From contig VXBM01000009.1 of NCBI GenBank assembly GCA_013400155.1, forward strand, positions 804,240 through 868,239: a stretch of 64,000 nucleotides of DNA. The letters are read 5' to 3'. The notes beneath the pieces are model-generated. The model was not told where the DNA came from. It worked only from the letters and a program-made list of their open reading frames with translations, and did not search any database. Made by a program: the position numbers and the translations under genes. Positions 61,706-64,000 of the stretch are shown piece by piece (position 1 is the first letter of the stretch; each line of letters starts with the position of its first letter). The stretch comes from Helopsaltes ochotensis (Eukaryota; Chordata; Aves; Passeriformes; Locustellidae).

Positions 61706-64000
61706 CTTGAAAACTTTGAAGTATTGCTGGGTTTTATTAATACTTAGAGACATATTATATATTTTAAAACATGCTGCCCTCAGATATGACAGTGCTTCAA
61801 TACCCTATTAAATCTTTTGAAAAAGGACTTTGTTGTAGTTCAAAGCATATTATCTATTAAGTATAAATGCAGTGAGCTGAAAAGAAAGAACAAATATTTT
61901 CAATTAATTTAATATCGTTATATAGAAGGGCTTAAAAAAAATCCCATCCTACAGAAAAAGTGGGTTTAAATTAAATTATTTCTGCATTTTTCCGCCAGCA
62001 TTACAATTCCTTCTTGAAATGTCATTATCATTGACGCCAAGTTATTACAGTTCAGGACTTATGTTTCTACAGATATCACTCCATTCATTTTTAATGATAT
62101 GAGAATTCTTGGTACTCTTATAACTCACATCAACATTAGGAAGGTTCAATTAGCTCTATAGAAATCTATTCTTGAAGTATATTTGGCAAGTGAATAATCT
62201 GAACTTTGGATCCTCATTGATTGAATTATATTTTGGTTTTCCATAAATAATGCAGACTTGAATTCAGCTGTGATCAGCAATCAGTGTCTTGCAAGTTTTT
62301 ATTTCAGATGGCTTACCATGTCCAACTAAATGAAAATACAAGCAAGCAAACATGGCCCTTTCTTGTACCATTTTCTCTGTAAAATACATTTTAGATGAAT
62401 ATTCACACCAATAACTTAAACCTATTGATTGTCTCACAAACTCCTTTCCAAAAATGAAAAAAGGCATAAGAAATAAACATCAGAATGATCAGAATTATTA
62501 CAATGACTATCCAACAATACCGTTGATTCCTGTAAACACATTTTCAGAGTTAGTTGAATGTGTTATACCTTCTATTTGAACACATAAATCCACTGCACAA
62601 AGATTGGTTTAAGGGCACTTTGAATTCTTACTTCCTTGTAATATCAGAGGAAACACTTGAGGAATACTATTGGAAACCATCTGGCAGCAAACAACTAGGA
62701 AAAATTAAAAAGCCTATTTTTGGTCCTGAGTCCCCTTTTAGTGTCTGCTCTCTGTTCATGTTGTTCACCCAGCTGCCAACTGGAACAAAATGTACTGCTG
62801 CTATTCTGGGGTTCCAAAAAGCATGTTTAGGAGGACAGAAAACATAATTCAAGATTCTGCAGCTGAAGGTTTTTGAAAATTTTAACCTTGTAGGCACTTT
62901 AACCTTGTAATAATCTCTCACAGTTTGGTTAAAAAAAAAAAAATTAAAAAATTTTGGGCAAGCCAAAATATTCCTATTTCCAAACAAAGCCCTGAACAGT
63001 TTAAAATAATTTCAAGATTGAAAATGAAAGGTTTAATCAGGAAGTCCAAAAGAAAAGACCTAGATAACCCATTACAGCTTTATAGAAGATTTAAAGGAGC
63101 AATGAGGTTTGTTACAGAATTGGCACCCGTTATTTTAAAAGACATCAAGCTTGCAGTGTAAGAAAATTGAGGAAAAATCTGTTTTAGGGAAAGAGGTATC
63201 TCAGAAGCAGGCAGTCTACATTTATACTGCAAGTTTGGAAATACATAGTCATCTTTTAGATAATGCTTGCATTTTGAGGTATGCATCTTTGCAAAGCTCA
63301 AATTTCTCTTGTTCACCATACAGCTCTTGCACAAATCATCCCAAGAAATACCAAATTTCAGTATACTTCAGTCCCTCCGCATTGCAAAATTCTCAATGAA
63401 GAGAAGCAAATGAGTGTGAATCTTGTTGAATGTTTCTGAGTTCTAAGGAAATTATACTAGAAAACTATATTTATATTAGTAAACAAAAGGGGCTGGGAAT
63501 CATTCTGACAGCAAGTAGTGCAAGACAGAGGCTTTCATGATTAAATCTCTCCTGTCCTCTGAGTAAGATGTCCTTGTACTTACAGCCCATGAGGAGCAGA
63601 CCTTGGCTATTGCTATCCGAAGGGGCCCCTTGGGTCTGTCTGTGTAGTGTGAGGAAGCCCAGGGCAAAACCATACCAACATGTTAAAACAATAGTATCAC
63701 TGTAGATAATCACAGTGCTTGCTCTGGTTTAGTTTTCAAAGGATGGGGTGTGAGTTCACCTGACTCCAAGACAATGGGAGAGCTCACAAAAGAGAAAAGA
63801 CCAAGCATACAACAGGTGGCAAAAAGCCTGCCTGGATCTGTAACACTTGTCTGAACTGACTAAGCTGCTTTCAGACCCAAGTGCTATTTCTGAACAAGTA
63901 AAAAAGGTTAGAGAACATTCCCATGTACTGGACCCTGATCATTCACCCAGTGAAATCATTCTCATGGCCTCTGAAAGGCTGTTGTTTGACCTAGTCCAGT
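61706..64000. other. Unique AT-rich sequence to the window edge
   Basis: A short tandem duplication of TTTAACCTTGTA with a 17-base period is at 62881-62909. ORFs at 62554-62847 (plus), 62667-62987 (minus) and 63471-63713 (minus) overlap each other and match no family. The last 300 bases are less AT-rich and unplaced. No repeat tail is visible. Confidence 0.45.
62881..62909. repeat. 12-bp direct repeat, 17-bp period
   Basis: TTTAACCTTGTA occurs at 62881-62892 and again at 62898-62909, separated by GGCAC. A small slippage product. Confidence 0.93.

Noticed and set aside
1..64000. CRISPR arrays, bacterial operons, riboswitches or phage-like systems
   Set aside because: The sequence is vertebrate nuclear DNA. 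The short repeats seen are tandem duplications, microsatellites and transposon tails, with no regular spacer layout.
1..64000. tRNA, rRNA, snRNA or microRNA genes
   Set aside because: No cloverleaf landmarks (A and B boxes with the GTTCGA-type loop), rRNA cores or long near-perfect precursor hairpins were noticed by eye. A covariance-model scan (for example tRNAscan-SE or Infernal with Rfam) would settle this.
1..64000. W-chromosome origin
   Set aside because: Bird W chromosomes are dense in retroviral elements and long proviruses. Here only three LTR pieces and no internal retroviral genes appear in 64 kb, which fits an autosomal or Z gene-poor region better.

Overview
This is a 64 kb piece of vertebrate nuclear DNA, almost certainly from a bird. 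It is AT-rich and has no long open reading frames; the longest ORF is 137 codons. Every repeat I can name is typical of birds: 3' fragments of CR1 LINEs, with the hallmark tail (CCTTCCAACC, then copies of ATTCTATG), and antisense LTR pieces of endogenous retroviruses of a kind I associate with songbird genomes. A run of 120 N marks an assembly gap. The bird call is strong. The songbird call is inference from memory of repeat families.

Layout. 1-17500: mostly unique AT-rich sequence with one long CR1 fragment (2395-3375), an (AAT)20 microsatellite (11851-11910) and several slightly GC-richer patches I cannot name. 17500-19600: a repeat cluster with a plus CR1 tail, a minus CR1 tail, an older CR1 tail and one end of a minus-strand LTR. 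19600-33300: about 14 kb of almost repeat-free AT-rich sequence with one CR1 tail stub and two small hairpin or duplication structures. 33300-35000: a GC-rich island next to two CR1 tails. 35000-49900: unique sequence with small tandem duplications, a tiny CpG-bearing GC-rich patch at 37375, and the best candidate for a host exon (minus strand, 48831-49079). 49890-55240: a probable minus-strand LTR, a nested palindrome and a clear minus-strand LTR. 55240-60200: unique sequence with the N gap. 60206-61705: a rearranged CR1 whose central reverse-transcriptase segment is inverted. 61706-64000: unique sequence.

No complete gene, RNA gene, CRISPR array or operon-like system is visible. The window reads as a gene desert or the inside of one or more very long introns. 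The parts do not work together as a system. The history visible is insertion of CR1 and LTR elements, decay by point mutation, and small local duplications.

All ORFs near CR1 and LTR pieces are broken by stops and frameshifts, so none is likely to make a working protein. The most useful things to follow up are the phase 1/1 candidate exon at 48831-49079, the inverted CR1 at 60206-61705, and the GC-rich islands at 33340-33770 and 37375-37465. I found no evidence for an undescribed biological system.
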